A stretch of 64,000 nt of DNA from Roseiarcus sp963835215 (GTDB lineage Bacteria; Pseudomonadota; Alphaproteobacteria; Rhizobiales; Beijerinckiaceae). The notes below the pieces were generated by a model. It was not told the DNA's origin. It made no database searches and saw nothing but the letters and a program-made list of their open reading frames with translations. The position numbers and the translations under genes were made by a program. Numbering within the stretch: the stretch's first letter is position 1; each line of letters opens with the position of its first letter. Shown in pieces: positions 53,111 to 62,039 of the stretch. Location of the stretch: positions 1,488,001 to 1,552,000 of the forward strand of contig CAWIES010000002.1 in the NCBI GenBank assembly GCA_963835215.1, read 5' to 3'.

Positions 53111-54075
53111 CTACGCGCAGAGGCTCGCCTTCGCCGCCACATACTCGCGCGTCAGCCGCTCGACGAACTCGCGACCGCGCTCGTCACCGCCTTGACTGCG
53201 CCGATGCCCTGGCCCGAGCCCCAGATGTCGCGCCAGACTTTCACCCCCGACCCGCCGAGCGAGTCGAGGTCGAGCGCCTTCGCTTCGCCCGAGGGCAGTT
53301 GGTCGGGATCGAGCCCGGCCCTGACGATCGAGGGGCGCAGGTAATTGCCGAAAATGCCGGTGAACAGGCTCGAGCCGACGATGTCGACGGCGCGGCCGGC
53401 GACGATCGCCTGCTTGTACTCCTCGATCGCCCGCGCCTCGGTGGTGGCGATGAAGGCCGAGCCGATGTAAGCGAGATCCGCGCCCATCGCCTGCGCGGCG
53501 AGGATCGCGCGGCCGGTCGCAATGGCGCCCGACAGCGCGAGCGGCCCGTCGAACCATTCGCGGATATCCTGCACCAGTGCGAAGGGTGAATAGGCGCCCG
53601 CATGACCGCCGGCCCCGGCGGCGACCGCGATCAGTCCGTCTGCGCCTTTCTCGACCGCCTTGTGGGCGAAGCGGTCGTTGATGATGTCGTGCAGCGTCAG
53701 GCCGCCATAGGCATGGACGGCGGCGTTGACGTCTTCGCGCGCGCCAAGCGAAGTGATGACGATCGGGGCCTTCCACTTCACCGCCGCCATCATGTCGTGC
53801 TCGATGCGAGCGTTCGAGCGATGGACGATCTGGTTGACCGCGAAAGGCGCGGCGGGCGCTTCGGGATGGGCGCGATCATGCGCGGCCAACGCTTCCGTGA
53901 TTTCGTGCAGCCATTCGTCGAGCTGGCTGATTGGGCGCGCATTGAGTGCGGGAAACGAGCCGACGATCCCCGCCTTGCATTGGGCGATCACCAAAGCTGG
54001 ATTTGAAATGATGAATAGCGGCGCGCCGATCGCCGGCAAACGCAATTTGCCCTGCAAGGCTTTCGGCAACGACAT
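53111..54075 (-). CDS. nitronate monooxygenase, apparent -1 frameshift near the C terminus
   Basis: FMN enzyme of the 2-nitropropane dioxygenase family that oxidises alkyl nitronates. PLFIISNPALVIAQCKAGIV, VAAGAGGHAGAYSPFAL (active-site His and FMN phosphate region), GSAFIATTEA and WGSGQGIGAVKAV are present. Read as is, the chain stops at 53152 after ...SASSSSG-type residues. The family end, EFVERLTREYVAAKASLC, is found in the next frame to a stop at 53111. Inserting one C (GTCGCGAG to GTCGCCGAG on the minus strand, near 53170) gives a normal 321-residue protein. GGGAG supports the ATG at 54075. Confidence 0.85.
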
Positions 54076-54312
54076 GGCTGGGCTCCCTATCTTGTTCATA
54101 TATAAACCATTTTGGCGCACAGACCAATCAAAATCCTTACCCAGCGGGTTCCCGGTCACGGCGACGCTCACGGAAGTCTGATCACGCTGGGGGAACTGCC
54201 AGCGCACCCTTGCGTTGATTTGGCAACTGTCGCGCGAGCATTGAACTCGAGGTGCTCCACACAGCGTGAAGGCGCGCCGTATCGGCTCGCCAATCGAACA
54301 ATGGAGCGTGTC

Positions 54313-54663
54313 ATGCGTGCATTTCTCAAATCGCCCGGCCGCGTCGCGACGATCGTACTGGCCCTCGGCATCGGCGCCGCAGGGTTGGCGTCACCCGCTC
54401 TCGCCATGGGTCGCGCCGGATCCATGTGGCATGGCGGCGGCGGCGGGGCGTTCCATGGTGGCGGAAACTATCACGGGCGCGGGGGTTGGGGCCCGGGCAT
54501 CGGAGCGGCCGTGGTCGGCGGCCTTGTCGGCGGCGCGATCATCGGCTCCGCCTACCCCTACTACGACAACGGCTACGGGTCGAACCCGTGCTGGCAGTAC
54601 CAGGACGTCTACAGCAGCGCCGGCGGGTATCTCGGCCGCCAACTGGTCAACACTTGTCAGTAA
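54313..54663 (+). CDS. glycine-rich exported protein, unknown function
   Basis: A 116-residue protein with a signal peptide (residues ~1-33, ending SPALA), a Gly/His-rich segment (WHGGGGGAFHGGGNYHGRGG), a hydrophobic glycine-zipper-like segment (GAAVVGGLVGGAIIGSAY), and a Tyr-rich tail with two cysteines. GGAG six bases upstream favours the second ATG (54313) over one at 54301. Such proteins are common in alphaproteobacteria and lack a known role. A strong terminator follows. Confidence 0.72.
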   Translation: MRAFLKSPGRVATIVLALGIGAAGLASPALAMGRAGSMWHGGGGGAFHGGGNYHGRGGWGPGIGAAVVGGLVGGAIIGSAYPYYDNGYGSNPCWQYQDVYSSAGGYLGRQLVNTCQ

Positions 54664-54691
54664 GCGTAGCGCGTTTGCGTGATTGCTTACT

Positions 54692-54725
54692 CGGAGCCCC
54701 GCCTCACGCGGGGCTCCGTTCTTTT
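54692..54725 (+). terminator. intrinsic terminator of the glycine-rich protein gene
   Basis: A perfect 11-bp stem (CGGAGCCCCGC with GCGGGGCTCCG) around a five-base loop is followed by TTCTTTTTG. It starts 29 bases after the stop codon. Confidence 0.9.
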
Positions 54726-54743
54726 TGCGTCAGACCGCAGGCG

Positions 54744-55610
54744 CTAGACCGGCGGCGTCAGCCAATCCACGACATGCGCGCCCTTGCCGGCACGGGTGAG
54801 CAGCTTCGCCAGCCAGGGCATCAGCGTGCGCGCCTCCTCGATCAGGCTGAAGGGGGGGTTAACGACGATCAGCCCGGCGCGGTGCAGAGGCGCTGGCGAA
54901 TGCAGGCTCGGCGCGATGACGCCGACGTCGATTTCTAGCCGCAGCATGTTGGGCGCGCCGATCGCGGCAATCGCGTTGCGGACATGCGCGTCGTCGCGCT
55001 CATCCTTGATCGGCCGCCACAGCAGATAAGTTCCGCGCGGCCATTTGGCGAGCGCGCGCGCCAGCGCCGCCTCGACCTGCTTGGCTTCGCCCGGCGCCTC
55101 GTAGGGCGGATCGATCAGCACGAGCCCGCGTCGCTCGATCGGCGGCGCATAGGCGTTGAGCGCGGCGTAGCCGTCGGTCTCCGCGATCTTCACCCTCGCG
55201 TCGCGCCCTATCGCCGCGACGAGGGCGGCGCGCTCCTGCGGATGTGCTTCGCACAGCGCGAGACGGTCCTGCGCTCGCAGCAGCGTTTGCGCCAGCGCGG
55301 GCGAGCCCGGGTAGGAGACCGGGCGGCCCTCGGTCTCGTCGAACGGCCCGACCGCCCTGAGATAGGGCTCGAGCAGGCTGGCGATCTCGCCTTGCGGGCG
55401 CGCCTTCAACAGGCGCGCGACGCCATCGCGCCATTCGGGCGAGCGTCGCGCCGCCTCGCTATCGAGATCGTAGCGGCCGGCGCCAGCGTGGGTGTCGATG
55501 TACCGGAGCGGCGTATCCTTCAGCGTCAGATAGACGAGGATGCGGGCGAGGATCGCGTGCTTGAAGACGTCCGCGAAATTGCCGGCGTGAAAGCCGTGGC
55601 GATAGTTCAT
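54744..55610 (-). CDS. rlmJ: 23S rRNA (adenine-N6) methyltransferase RlmJ
   Basis: A 288-residue enzyme that methylates A2030 of 23S rRNA. The opening MNYRHGFHAGNFADVFKHAI is a hallmark of RlmJ, followed by RYIDTHAGAGRYDL (SAM site) and the VLIDPPYE motif of N6-adenine methyltransferases. The C-terminal INPPF-like segment (VVNPPFSLIEEA) is also present. Length matches the family. Confidence 0.95.
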   Translation of the reverse strand: MNYRHGFHAGNFADVFKHAILARILVYLTLKDTPLRYIDTHAGAGRYDLDSEAARRSPEWRDGVARLLKARPQGEIASLLEPYLRAVGPFDETEGRPVSYPGSPALAQTLLRAQDRLALCEAHPQERAALVAAIGRDARVKIAETDGYAALNAYAPPIERRGLVLIDPPYEAPGEAKQVEAALARALAKWPRGTYLLWRPIKDERDDAHVRNAIAAIGAPNMLRLEIDVGVIAPSLHSPAPLHRAGLIVVNPPFSLIEEARTLMPWLAKLLTRAGKGAHVVDWLTPPV

Positions 55611-55622
55611 CGCGCGGCCCGC

Positions 55623-56265
55623 TCAGCGCAGCGGCGCAACGGAGATCGACTTGGCGTGGCAGGTGTGGCCCGACACCTTCGGGCATTGTGCGTAGCCGCC
55701 GAGGTCCTTGGCGACGCAGATGCGCACGTCGATCAACTCGCCGTCGTGGCAGGTGATCGCCATGTTCTCGGGCTGAAGGCTGGCGTTGGCGGCGACGAAG
55801 GCGCGAGTCGAACTCGGCGGGATCGAGATGCAACGTCTCGTGCGGCGCCTTCAGCGCATCGGGAACGACGATCACGGCGCGCAACGTTTTCACGGCGGTG
55901 AAATAGGCGACGGGATCGAGGCCGGAGCAGACGCCGTGCTTGCGATATTCGTAACGCGCCAGACCCTCGTCGGGATAGACGCCGTCGGTGAGCCGCAGCG
56001 CGTCGCTCGGCACCGAAGCGCCCGCGCCGCAATCTTCCGGGTTCGGTCCGTAGGCGCTGTCGGGCCACAGGCCGTGGACGACGAAGCCGGTTCCCGAGCC
56101 GTTGGCGCATTGCCCCGGCTGCTTCTGGGCGCCGCCGGTGTCGCAAAAGCCCGGCGACCACGAAAGTGTGAAGACGTAATAGTCGAAATCACCCGCAGTC
56201 TGCGCTGACGTTGGTCCGCCAACACAGGCGCAAAAAAGCGCGGCCAAAGCGGTCAGGCGACGCAT
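55623..56265 (-). CDS. T2-family ribonuclease, apparent +1 frameshift
   Basis: Secreted endoribonuclease. The signal peptide covers residues 1-21; the catalytic blocks are FTLSWSPGFC, FVVHGLWPD (first His) and YRKHGVCSG (second His with Lys). After LHLDPAEFDS the frame changes: the family C terminus (AFVAANASLQPENMAITCHD, VRICVAKDLGGYAQCPKV) is in another frame, ending at 55623. One extra base in TCGCGCC (55800-55806) accounts for it; corrected, the chain is 213 residues. The true end lies 13 bases before the rlmJ ATG. Confidence 0.85.
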
Positions 56266-56295
56266 GCTAAGCGCTCCGCGCCCTGGGGAAGCTTC

Positions 56296-56778
56296 TCAAT
56301 AGCGCTCGCGGATCGCCGCCTCGCCGAGGAAGCGCGCGGCGAAGGGCCGCAGCGCGCCGCAGGACGGCTCGTAGGCGTGGTTGCGGTCGAGGCCGACGAC
56401 GCACCACTCAACGCCCCAGCCGTAGCCGAGGACCCCGAGACCTTCGCCGATGTCGTAGATGACTGGGCGCGTCTTGCCCTCGCCGTCGAAAGTGCGGGCG
56501 ACGCAATAGCGGCGCGGAATGTAGCTGAGGCCGTTGGAGCGGAAGCCGATCTCGCGGACCCGGTCGTAGCTGGCGATCTGCAGCGACGAATTCCAGAATT
56601 CGCTCTCCTTTTGCGCGAAGCGGCTGCTGATGTCGGAGAGCACGCCCGGATCGTCGCAGGCTGGCACAATGCCGCTGTAGGGGAGGTAGCGCTGTTCCGC
56701 CGGGACGATGATTCCCGCCGCCTGGGCGGCGACGGTGAGGGCGAACAGCGCCGCCAGACAGACGAGGACTCGCTTCAT
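56296..56778 (-). CDS. periplasmic protein, unknown function
   Basis: A 160-residue protein with a signal peptide (residues 1-20, ending AAQA), then VPAEQRYLPYSGIVPACDDP, SRFAQKESEFWNSSL, YIPRRYCVARTFD and EWCVVGLDRNHAYEPSC, with four to five cysteines that may pair. Similar proteins occur in many alphaproteobacteria; I know of no function. It lies between RNase T2 and the ATP synthase operon. Confidence 0.78.
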   Translation of the reverse strand: MKRVLVCLAALFALTVAAQAAGIIVPAEQRYLPYSGIVPACDDPGVLSDISSRFAQKESEFWNSSLQIASYDRVREIGFRSNGLSYIPRRYCVARTFDGEGKTRPVIYDIGEGLGVLGYGWGVEWCVVGLDRNHAYEPSCGALRPFAARFLGEAAIRERY

Positions 56779-56865
56779 GGCCGACTCGCTTGGATGGCGA
56801 AAAGATGCGCCACCATGAGGCGCGCGCCGCCGAGGGTCAAGGGTCGGGCGCGCGCCTTGGGCGCG

Positions 56866-57351
56866 TCAGTTCAGCCGGTCTTTGAGCGCGGCGATTTCGC
56901 GCGCCGCGAGCTCGGCGCCGGCCGCGCCCTGGGTCTCCTGGCGCAGCACGATCTCGGCCGCTTTGACGGCGAAATCGGCGGCGGCGGCGCGCACTTCGGC
57001 GGCCGCCTGCGATTCGGCGAGCGCGATCTTGGCTTCCGCCTGCTGGCCGCGACGGGTGATGAATTCGCTCATCCGCTCGGCCGCTTCTTTGGCCATCGTC
57101 TCGGCCTGGGCGCGCGCCTCGGCGATGATCGCCGCGGCGCTGGCTTCGGCCTCGTTCTTCTTCTGCTCGAAGCTCTCGAGCAGCGCGGTCGCCTCGGCGC
57201 GCAGTTTGGCGGCCTGGGCGAGTTCGTCAGCGATCGCCTGGCCGCGTTTGTCGAGGCCGGCGAGCACGGTGCGGAGCGCGCCGAAATAGCCGAGCACGCA
57301 CAGGAAAACGACGAAGCCGATGAGGACGAAGAATTCGGCGCCGAATTCCAT
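56866..57351 (-). CDS. atpF: ATP synthase F0 subunit b
   Basis: A 161-residue peripheral stalk subunit: one membrane helix (FFVLIGFVVFLCVLGYF, residues ~7-23) and a long coiled coil. It is the last gene of the F0 operon and overlaps the upstream b' gene's stop (ATG at 57351 inside TGA). It forms a heterodimer with b' in alphaproteobacteria. Confidence 0.93.
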   Translation of the reverse strand: MEFGAEFFVLIGFVVFLCVLGYFGALRTVLAGLDKRGQAIADELAQAAKLRAEATALLESFEQKKNEAEASAAAIIAEARAQAETMAKEAAERMSEFITRRGQQAEAKIALAESQAAAEVRAAAADFAVKAAEIVLRQETQGAAGAELAAREIAALKDRLN

Positions 57352-57917
57352 CACGCGTCTCCGCTCGAACTGGTCTTTTGCGCGGCGATCGCGGCGTTGA
57401 GCGCGTCGGGCTTGGCCGAGCGGCCGATCAGCCGTTCGACGATCGCGCCGGCCGCGTCGTGGGCGATCGCGCTGACGCTCGACATCGCCTGCGCGCGGGT
57501 CGCGGCGATCTGCCGCTCCGCTTCGGCGAATTTGGCGGCAAGATCCGCCTCCACCCCTTGGCGCCGAGCCTCGGCTTCCGCCGCGAGCTGGTCGCGTGCG
57601 GCCTGGGCGAGGCTCTGAGCCTTGGCGCGCGCGTCGGCCAGCGACTTCTGATGGGCGGCGGCGGCGGCGTCCGCCTTCTGTTGCATCGCGGTCGCGTCGT
57701 CGATGTCCTTGGCGATGCGGGTTTTGCGCGCCTGGATGGTCGCCCCGATCGCCGGCAACGCCTTCTTGGCCATGACGTAGTAGAGCACGCCAAAGCTGAT
57801 CGCGAGCCACAGGAGCTGCGAGGGGAAGGTCGAGCTGTCGAAGGGCGGGAAGGCGGCGTGGCCGCCGTCCTGGCCGACTTCGCTATGCGTCGCAGGGGTC
57901 TGCTCGGGTTGAGCCAT
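57351..57917 (-). CDS. atpG: ATP synthase F0 subunit b'
   Basis: A 188-residue second stalk subunit. It has a longer hydrophilic N terminus (residues 1-30, with FPPFDSSTFPSQLLWLAISF leading into the membrane helix) than b, as is typical of b', then an Ala/Glu-rich coiled coil. Gene naming varies (atpG or atpF'). It sits 73 bp downstream of atpE. Confidence 0.92.
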   Translation of the reverse strand: MAQPEQTPATHSEVGQDGGHAAFPPFDSSTFPSQLLWLAISFGVLYYVMAKKALPAIGATIQARKTRIAKDIDDATAMQQKADAAAAAHQKSLADARAKAQSLAQAARDQLAAEAEARRQGVEADLAAKFAEAERQIAATRAQAMSSVSAIAHDAAGAIVERLIGRSAKPDALNAAIAAQKTSSSGDA

Positions 57918-57990
57918 CGCGGATCAGATGTCCTGTGGCGGAAGCGGCGCCGACGCCGGCGCGCTTCCGCGAGGGTTTCGCTTTCGCGCC

Positions 57991-58230
57991 TTAGACGGCG
58001 AACAGCAGCAGGAAGGAGATCAGCAGCGCGAAGATGCCGAGTGCCTCGGTCACCGCGAAGCCGAAGATCAGGCGGCCGAACTGGCCGTCGACCGCGCTGG
58101 GGTTGCGCAGTGCGCCGTTGAGGAACTGACCGAACAGCGTGCCGACGCCGATGCCGGCGGCGCCCGTTCCGATCGCGGCGAGGCCCGCGCCGATGTACTT
58201 GGCGGCGTTGGCGAGTTCGTGCGGTTCCAT
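57991..58230 (-). CDS. atpE: ATP synthase F0 subunit c
   Basis: A 79-residue two-helix subunit of the rotor ring. GAGLAAIGTGAAGIGVG is the N-terminal helix, RNPSAVDGQ the cytoplasmic loop, and Glu62 in FAVTEALGIFALLI is the proton carrier. A proton rather than sodium pump is expected, because no extra Gln/Ser coordinating residues are seen. Confidence 0.97.
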   Translation of the reverse strand: MEPHELANAAKYIGAGLAAIGTGAAGIGVGTLFGQFLNGALRNPSAVDGQFGRLIFGFAVTEALGIFALLISFLLLFAV

Positions 58231-58280
58231 GTGTCTAAACTCCTGCTTGATGGCCGTGTTGGCGTGACGATGAAGGGCGG

Positions 58281-59051
58281 TCAGTGACCGCCCGGATGAA
58301 TGGCGTCGTTGAGATACATGCATGTCAGCATGGCGAAGACATAGGCCTGCAGGAACGCGACCAGCAGTTCGAGAGCCTCAAGGCCGATGATCATCGCGAA
58401 CGGCAAGACGGCGGCCGCTTTCAACACGAGGCCGGCGCTGAGCAGCATCACCACGAACGAGCCGAAAACGTAAAGGGTGATGTGGCCGGCCAGCATGTTG
58501 GCGAACAGACGCACCGAGTGGCTGATCGGGCGGACAAAGAACGAGAAGATCTCGATCGCCACCACCAAAGGCAGGATGTAGATCGGCACGTCCGAGGGCA
58601 CGAACAGTTTGAAGAAGTGCAGGCCGTGCTCTTTGATCCCGACCACCACCACCGTGAAGAACACCAACAGCGCCAGCGCGGCGGTGACAATGATGTGGCT
58701 GGTGACGGTGAACGAATAGGGAAAGAGGCCGATCAGGTTGGCGAGCAGCACGAAGATGAAGATGCTGAACACCATCGGGAAGAAGCGCATGCCCGCTTCC
58801 CCCGCCGCCGAGCGCAACATGCCGGCGATGAATTCGTAGGCCATTTCGGCCAGCGACTGCAGGCGGCCCGGTATGCCCGGCCCGCCGCGCGCGCCGAGCA
58901 GCATCAGCGCGCAGGCGACGCCGACCACGACCAGCATCAGCAGCGCGGAATTGGTCAGCGAGAAATCATGGCCAGCGATCTTGATCGACACGATCGGCGA
59001 CAGAGAGAATTGCTCGATCGGGTTGATCGCCGGTCCGGCTTCGCCTGCCAC
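58281..59051 (-). CDS. atpB: ATP synthase F0 subunit a
   Basis: A 256-residue membrane stator subunit with five to six helices. The essential Arg is in SHSVRLFANMLAGHITL; NLIGLFPYSFTVTSH and the FLQAYVFAMLTCMYLNDA terminus are also characteristic. It lies three bases downstream of atpI. Confidence 0.97.
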   Translation of the reverse strand: MAGEAGPAINPIEQFSLSPIVSIKIAGHDFSLTNSALLMLVVVGVACALMLLGARGGPGIPGRLQSLAEMAYEFIAGMLRSAAGEAGMRFFPMVFSIFIFVLLANLIGLFPYSFTVTSHIIVTAALALLVFFTVVVVGIKEHGLHFFKLFVPSDVPIYILPLVVAIEIFSFFVRPISHSVRLFANMLAGHITLYVFGSFVVMLLSAGLVLKAAAVLPFAMIIGLEALELLVAFLQAYVFAMLTCMYLNDAIHPGGH

Positions 59052-59053
59052 GT

Positions 59054-59524
59054 CTAGTCCTCGTCGTCGTCCGCCCCCACAGGGGCCCCCAGCGCGGCCG
59101 CGGAGGCTGAGCGCCGCCCGTCTTTATCCGGCGCTTGCGCGCCAGACAAGCGCGAATTGCGCTCCCGCGCCGGGCTTTTGGGTCCCGCGACGCGGATAAC
59201 GTTGGCGATGCCGCCGACCATCCCGAGCAGGAAGAAGAGAATGAGAAACCAGGGCTTCTTGCCTGTGAGCCAATCGACGCCCCAGCCGATCAGCGCGCCA
59301 GCGACGATCGCGCCGACGAATTCGCCCGCTGCCGACATGCCGACCAGGAAGCCGGAGGGATCGCCCGGCGAGCCCGGCCCACCGGGCGCCGGCGACTCCT
59401 TGGCCCGCGCCTCCGCCTGGCGGCGGTCGAGCGCCCCCTTGAGCGCGTCCAGCCGGGCGCGCATGGCGTGTTCGTCGTCCGGAGCTTTGGCGATCGGCGC
59501 GCCTCCTTTGCAGGGCCCAGCCAT
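59054..59524 (-). CDS. atpI: ATP synthase assembly protein AtpI-like
   Basis: A 156-residue protein with two membrane helices (GEFVGAIVAGALIGWGVDWL and FLILFFLLGMVGGIANVIRV), the AtpI form thought to help c-ring assembly. It is longer than typical because of a Gly/Pro-rich linker and a ~40-residue hydrophilic C terminus ending in Asp/Glu (GADDDED). It begins the F0 operon. Confidence 0.88.
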   Translation of the reverse strand: MAGPCKGGAPIAKAPDDEHAMRARLDALKGALDRRQAEARAKESPAPGGPGSPGDPSGFLVGMSAAGEFVGAIVAGALIGWGVDWLTGKKPWFLILFFLLGMVGGIANVIRVAGPKSPARERNSRLSGAQAPDKDGRRSASAAALGAPVGADDDED

Positions 59525-59552
59525 GGCGAGAAACGGTGGCGGGTGTCAATTG

Positions 59553-59738
59553 CTCCCCTTCTCCAGCGAAGCTGGGGAAGGTGGCGGGCGGAGCCCGACG
59601 GATGGGGTGTAGGCCGACGCAGGACTGGTGGAGAATTTGCGCGAAGGCCGCAGCCCAGATGGCCAAAATGTCTTGCTGCTTTCCACACCCCATCCGGCCG
59701 ACTTCGTCGGCCACCTTCCCCCTTGCGGGAGACGGGGC
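59553..59738. repeat. inverted pair of dispersed repeats between atpI and DUF1345 genes
   Basis: A copy at 59553-59610 and an oppositely oriented copy at 59685-59738 share a CACCCCATCCG / CGCCACCTTCCCC core; the second contains a perfect GGCCGAC-TTC-GTCGGCC hairpin. Together they fill most of the space between the divergent genes. A related copy is at about 20.9 kb. Confidence 0.65.
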
Positions 59739-59816
59739 GCTCGCTGGCGTCCGCCTCTTGACCCTTCGCGGCGCCTCGGGCAAGCCAGAGACAGGTTGGC
59801 TATGGCCGGAGGCCGC

Positions 59817-60506
59817 ATGTCGATGAGCGACAAGCCGGCGCGCAAATCGCGCCGCGGCGTGTTCGCCCGGCTCCGCCGCCGGACGCGACTGATGGTGGGC
59901 GTGGCGGCGATGGTCATCGCCTTCCTCGTTGTCCCAAACGATGTTCACATGGCGACGCGGGCGCTGATCGCCTGGAACGTTGGCGCCTGGCTGTTCCTTG
60001 CCCTGATCGCCGCGATGATGACCGCCAAGGGTCCGACCGGCGCGGTGCGCGCCCATGCCGCCGAGGAAGACGAAAACCAGACCTGGCTGCTGATCCTCAC
60101 GCTCGTCGCCGGGTTCACGGCGATGGCGGCGATCGTCTGGGAGCTCGGGCCGGTCAAGGACATGACCGGTCTGCGCAAGGCGGAGCACATCAGCCTTGTC
60201 GCCGCGACGATCCTCAGCGTCTGGACCTTCATTCACGTGATGTTCGCGCTGCATTACGTCGCCGAATATTACGCGCCCGGCGAGGGAGGCGTGCGCGGGG
60301 GCCTAAGGTTTCCGCATGAAGAATCGCCCGACTGGGGCGAATTCCTTTATCAGGCTTTCGTCATCGGTTGCGCCACCGCCACCGCCGACGTAAACGCCAC
60401 CTCGAAAGCGATGCGCCGCGCCTGTCTCGTGCATGGCGTCGTCGCCTTTTTATTCAACACGATCATTCTGGCGCTGACGATCAACATCGGCGCGGGATTG
60501 ATCTGA
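59817..60506 (+). CDS. DUF1345 membrane protein
   Basis: A 229-residue protein with about five membrane helices: LMVGVAAMVIAFLVVP, ALIAWNVGAWLFLALIAAMM, WLLILTLVAGFTAMAAIVWE, ISLVAATILSVWTFIHVMFA and GVVAFLFNTIILALTI. DUF1345 has no established function. GGAGG at 59807-59812 favours ATG 59817 or 59823 over 59802. Confidence 0.8.
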   Translation: MSMSDKPARKSRRGVFARLRRRTRLMVGVAAMVIAFLVVPNDVHMATRALIAWNVGAWLFLALIAAMMTAKGPTGAVRAHAAEEDENQTWLLILTLVAGFTAMAAIVWELGPVKDMTGLRKAEHISLVAATILSVWTFIHVMFALHYVAEYYAPGEGGVRGGLRFPHEESPDWGEFLYQAFVIGCATATADVNATSKAMRRACLVHGVVAFLFNTIILALTINIGAGLI

Positions 60507-60532
60507 AGCGCGCCGCGCCGCTAGGACCGAGC

Positions 60533-62032
60533 ATGACCGACGACGCCGCCGCCAAAGTTCGCGCCGCCTTGCCGCGCGGCCTCGTTGATCGCTCCGCCGC
60601 CGACCTTGCCGGCGCCGAAGCGATGATGGCGAAGATCCGCGCCGTCTACGAACTCTATGGCTTTGAGGCGGTCGAGACGCCGTTCATCGAATACACCGAC
60701 GCGCTGGGCAAGTTCCTGCCCGACCTCGACCGGCCCAACGAAGGCGTGTTCTCGTTCAAGGACGACGACGAGCAGTGGCTCTCGCTGCGCTACGACTTGA
60801 CCGCGCCGCTCGCCCGCTACGTCGCCGAGAATTACGAGCGCCTCGCCAAGCCCTATCGCAGCTATCGCGCCGGCTGGGTGTTTCGCAACGAGAAGCCCGG
60901 GCCGGGGCGCTTTCGCCAGTTCATGCAGTTCGACGCCGACACGGTCGGCGCCGCCTCGCCCGCCGCCGACGCCGAAATCTGCATGATGGCTGCCGATTGC
61001 CTCGAGGCGCTGGGGATCAAGCGCGGCGACTATGTGATCAAGGTCAACAACCGCAAGGTTCTGGACGGCGTGATGGAAGCGATCGGCCTCGGCGGAGCGG
61101 AGAACTTCGGCCGCCGTCTGACCGTGCTGCGCGCCATCGACAAGCTCGACCGCCTTGGCCACGAGGGCGTGCGGGCGCTGCTTGGCGGCGGGCGCAAAGA
61201 TGAGAGCGGCGATTTCACTAAGGGCGCCGGCCTTGAGCCGGTCGCGATCGAGCGCGTCATCGGGTACGTGTTGGCGCGAGCTGTCGACAATCGCGGCTCG
61301 GAGCAGGAATTGAGAGGCGCGGTCAACGGGTCAGCGGTCGGGAATGAGGGTGTCGATGAGCTTGAGAAAATCACTGAGCTAGCGCGCGCCGCCGGTTACG
61401 GCGAGGACCGGATCGTGATCGACCCGTCCGTAGTCCGCGGCCTCGAGTACTACACCGGCCCGGTCTTCGAGGCGGAGCTGACCTTCAAGACGCTCGGCGA
61501 AGACGGCAAGCCGATCCGCTTCGGCTCGGTTGGCGGGGGCGGGCGCTACGACGGGCTGGTGGCGCGCTTTCGCGCCGAGCCGGTTCCGGCGACCGGCTTT
61601 TCGATCGGCGTCTCGCGCTTGCTTGCGGCGCTCAAGGCGATCAAGAGCCCGATCGTTGCCGAGGCCGTCAAGGCCGGGCCGGTCGTCGTCGTCGTGCTCG
61701 ACCGCGATCATCTGGCCGACTATCAGCGCCTAGTTGCCGCTTTGCGCGCCGCTGGCGTCGCCGCCGAAATGTATCTTGGTCAAGCCGGCCTCAACGCCCA
61801 GCTCAAATACGCCGATCGGCGCGGCAGTCTGTGCGCGGTGATCCAGGGCTCCAACGAGCGCGACGCGGCGGGCGGCGCGCAAGTTGTTATCCGCGATCTC
61901 AGGCTCGGCGCCGAGCTCGCCAAGGCGAGCAAAGACCGCGCCGACTATCTCGAATTGCGCCAGAAGGCGCAGTTCGCGGTTCCCGAAGCCGATCTCGTCC
62001 AGCACGTGCGCGACGTGCTGGCGCGGAGCTAG
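60533..62032 (+). CDS. hisS: histidyl-tRNA synthetase
   Basis: A 499-residue class II synthetase, longer than the ~425 residues of E. coli. Motif 2 reads AGWVFRNEKPGPGRFRQFMQ; the signature histidine-binding loop VVRGLEYYTGPVFEAE and motif 3 GGGGRYDGLVARF are also present. The motif 2 loop (FRNEKPGPGRFRQ) differs from E. coli FRHERPQKGRYRQ and matches the divergent alphaproteobacterial type known to charge tRNA-His that lacks the extra G at position -1. The gene is 26 bp after the DUF1345 stop. Confidence 0.95.
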   Translation: MTDDAAAKVRAALPRGLVDRSAADLAGAEAMMAKIRAVYELYGFEAVETPFIEYTDALGKFLPDLDRPNEGVFSFKDDDEQWLSLRYDLTAPLARYVAENYERLAKPYRSYRAGWVFRNEKPGPGRFRQFMQFDADTVGAASPAADAEICMMAADCLEALGIKRGDYVIKVNNRKVLDGVMEAIGLGGAENFGRRLTVLRAIDKLDRLGHEGVRALLGGGRKDESGDFTKGAGLEPVAIERVIGYVLARAVDNRGSEQELRGAVNGSAVGNEGVDELEKITELARAAGYGEDRIVIDPSVVRGLEYYTGPVFEAELTFKTLGEDGKPIRFGSVGGGGRYDGLVARFRAEPVPATGFSIGVSRLLAALKAIKSPIVAEAVKAGPVVVVVLDRDHLADYQRLVAALRAAGVAAEMYLGQAGLNAQLKYADRRGSLCAVIQGSNERDAAGGAQVVIRDLRLGAELAKASKDRADYLELRQKAQFAVPEADLVQHVRDVLARS

Positions 62033-62039
62033 GGCGACG

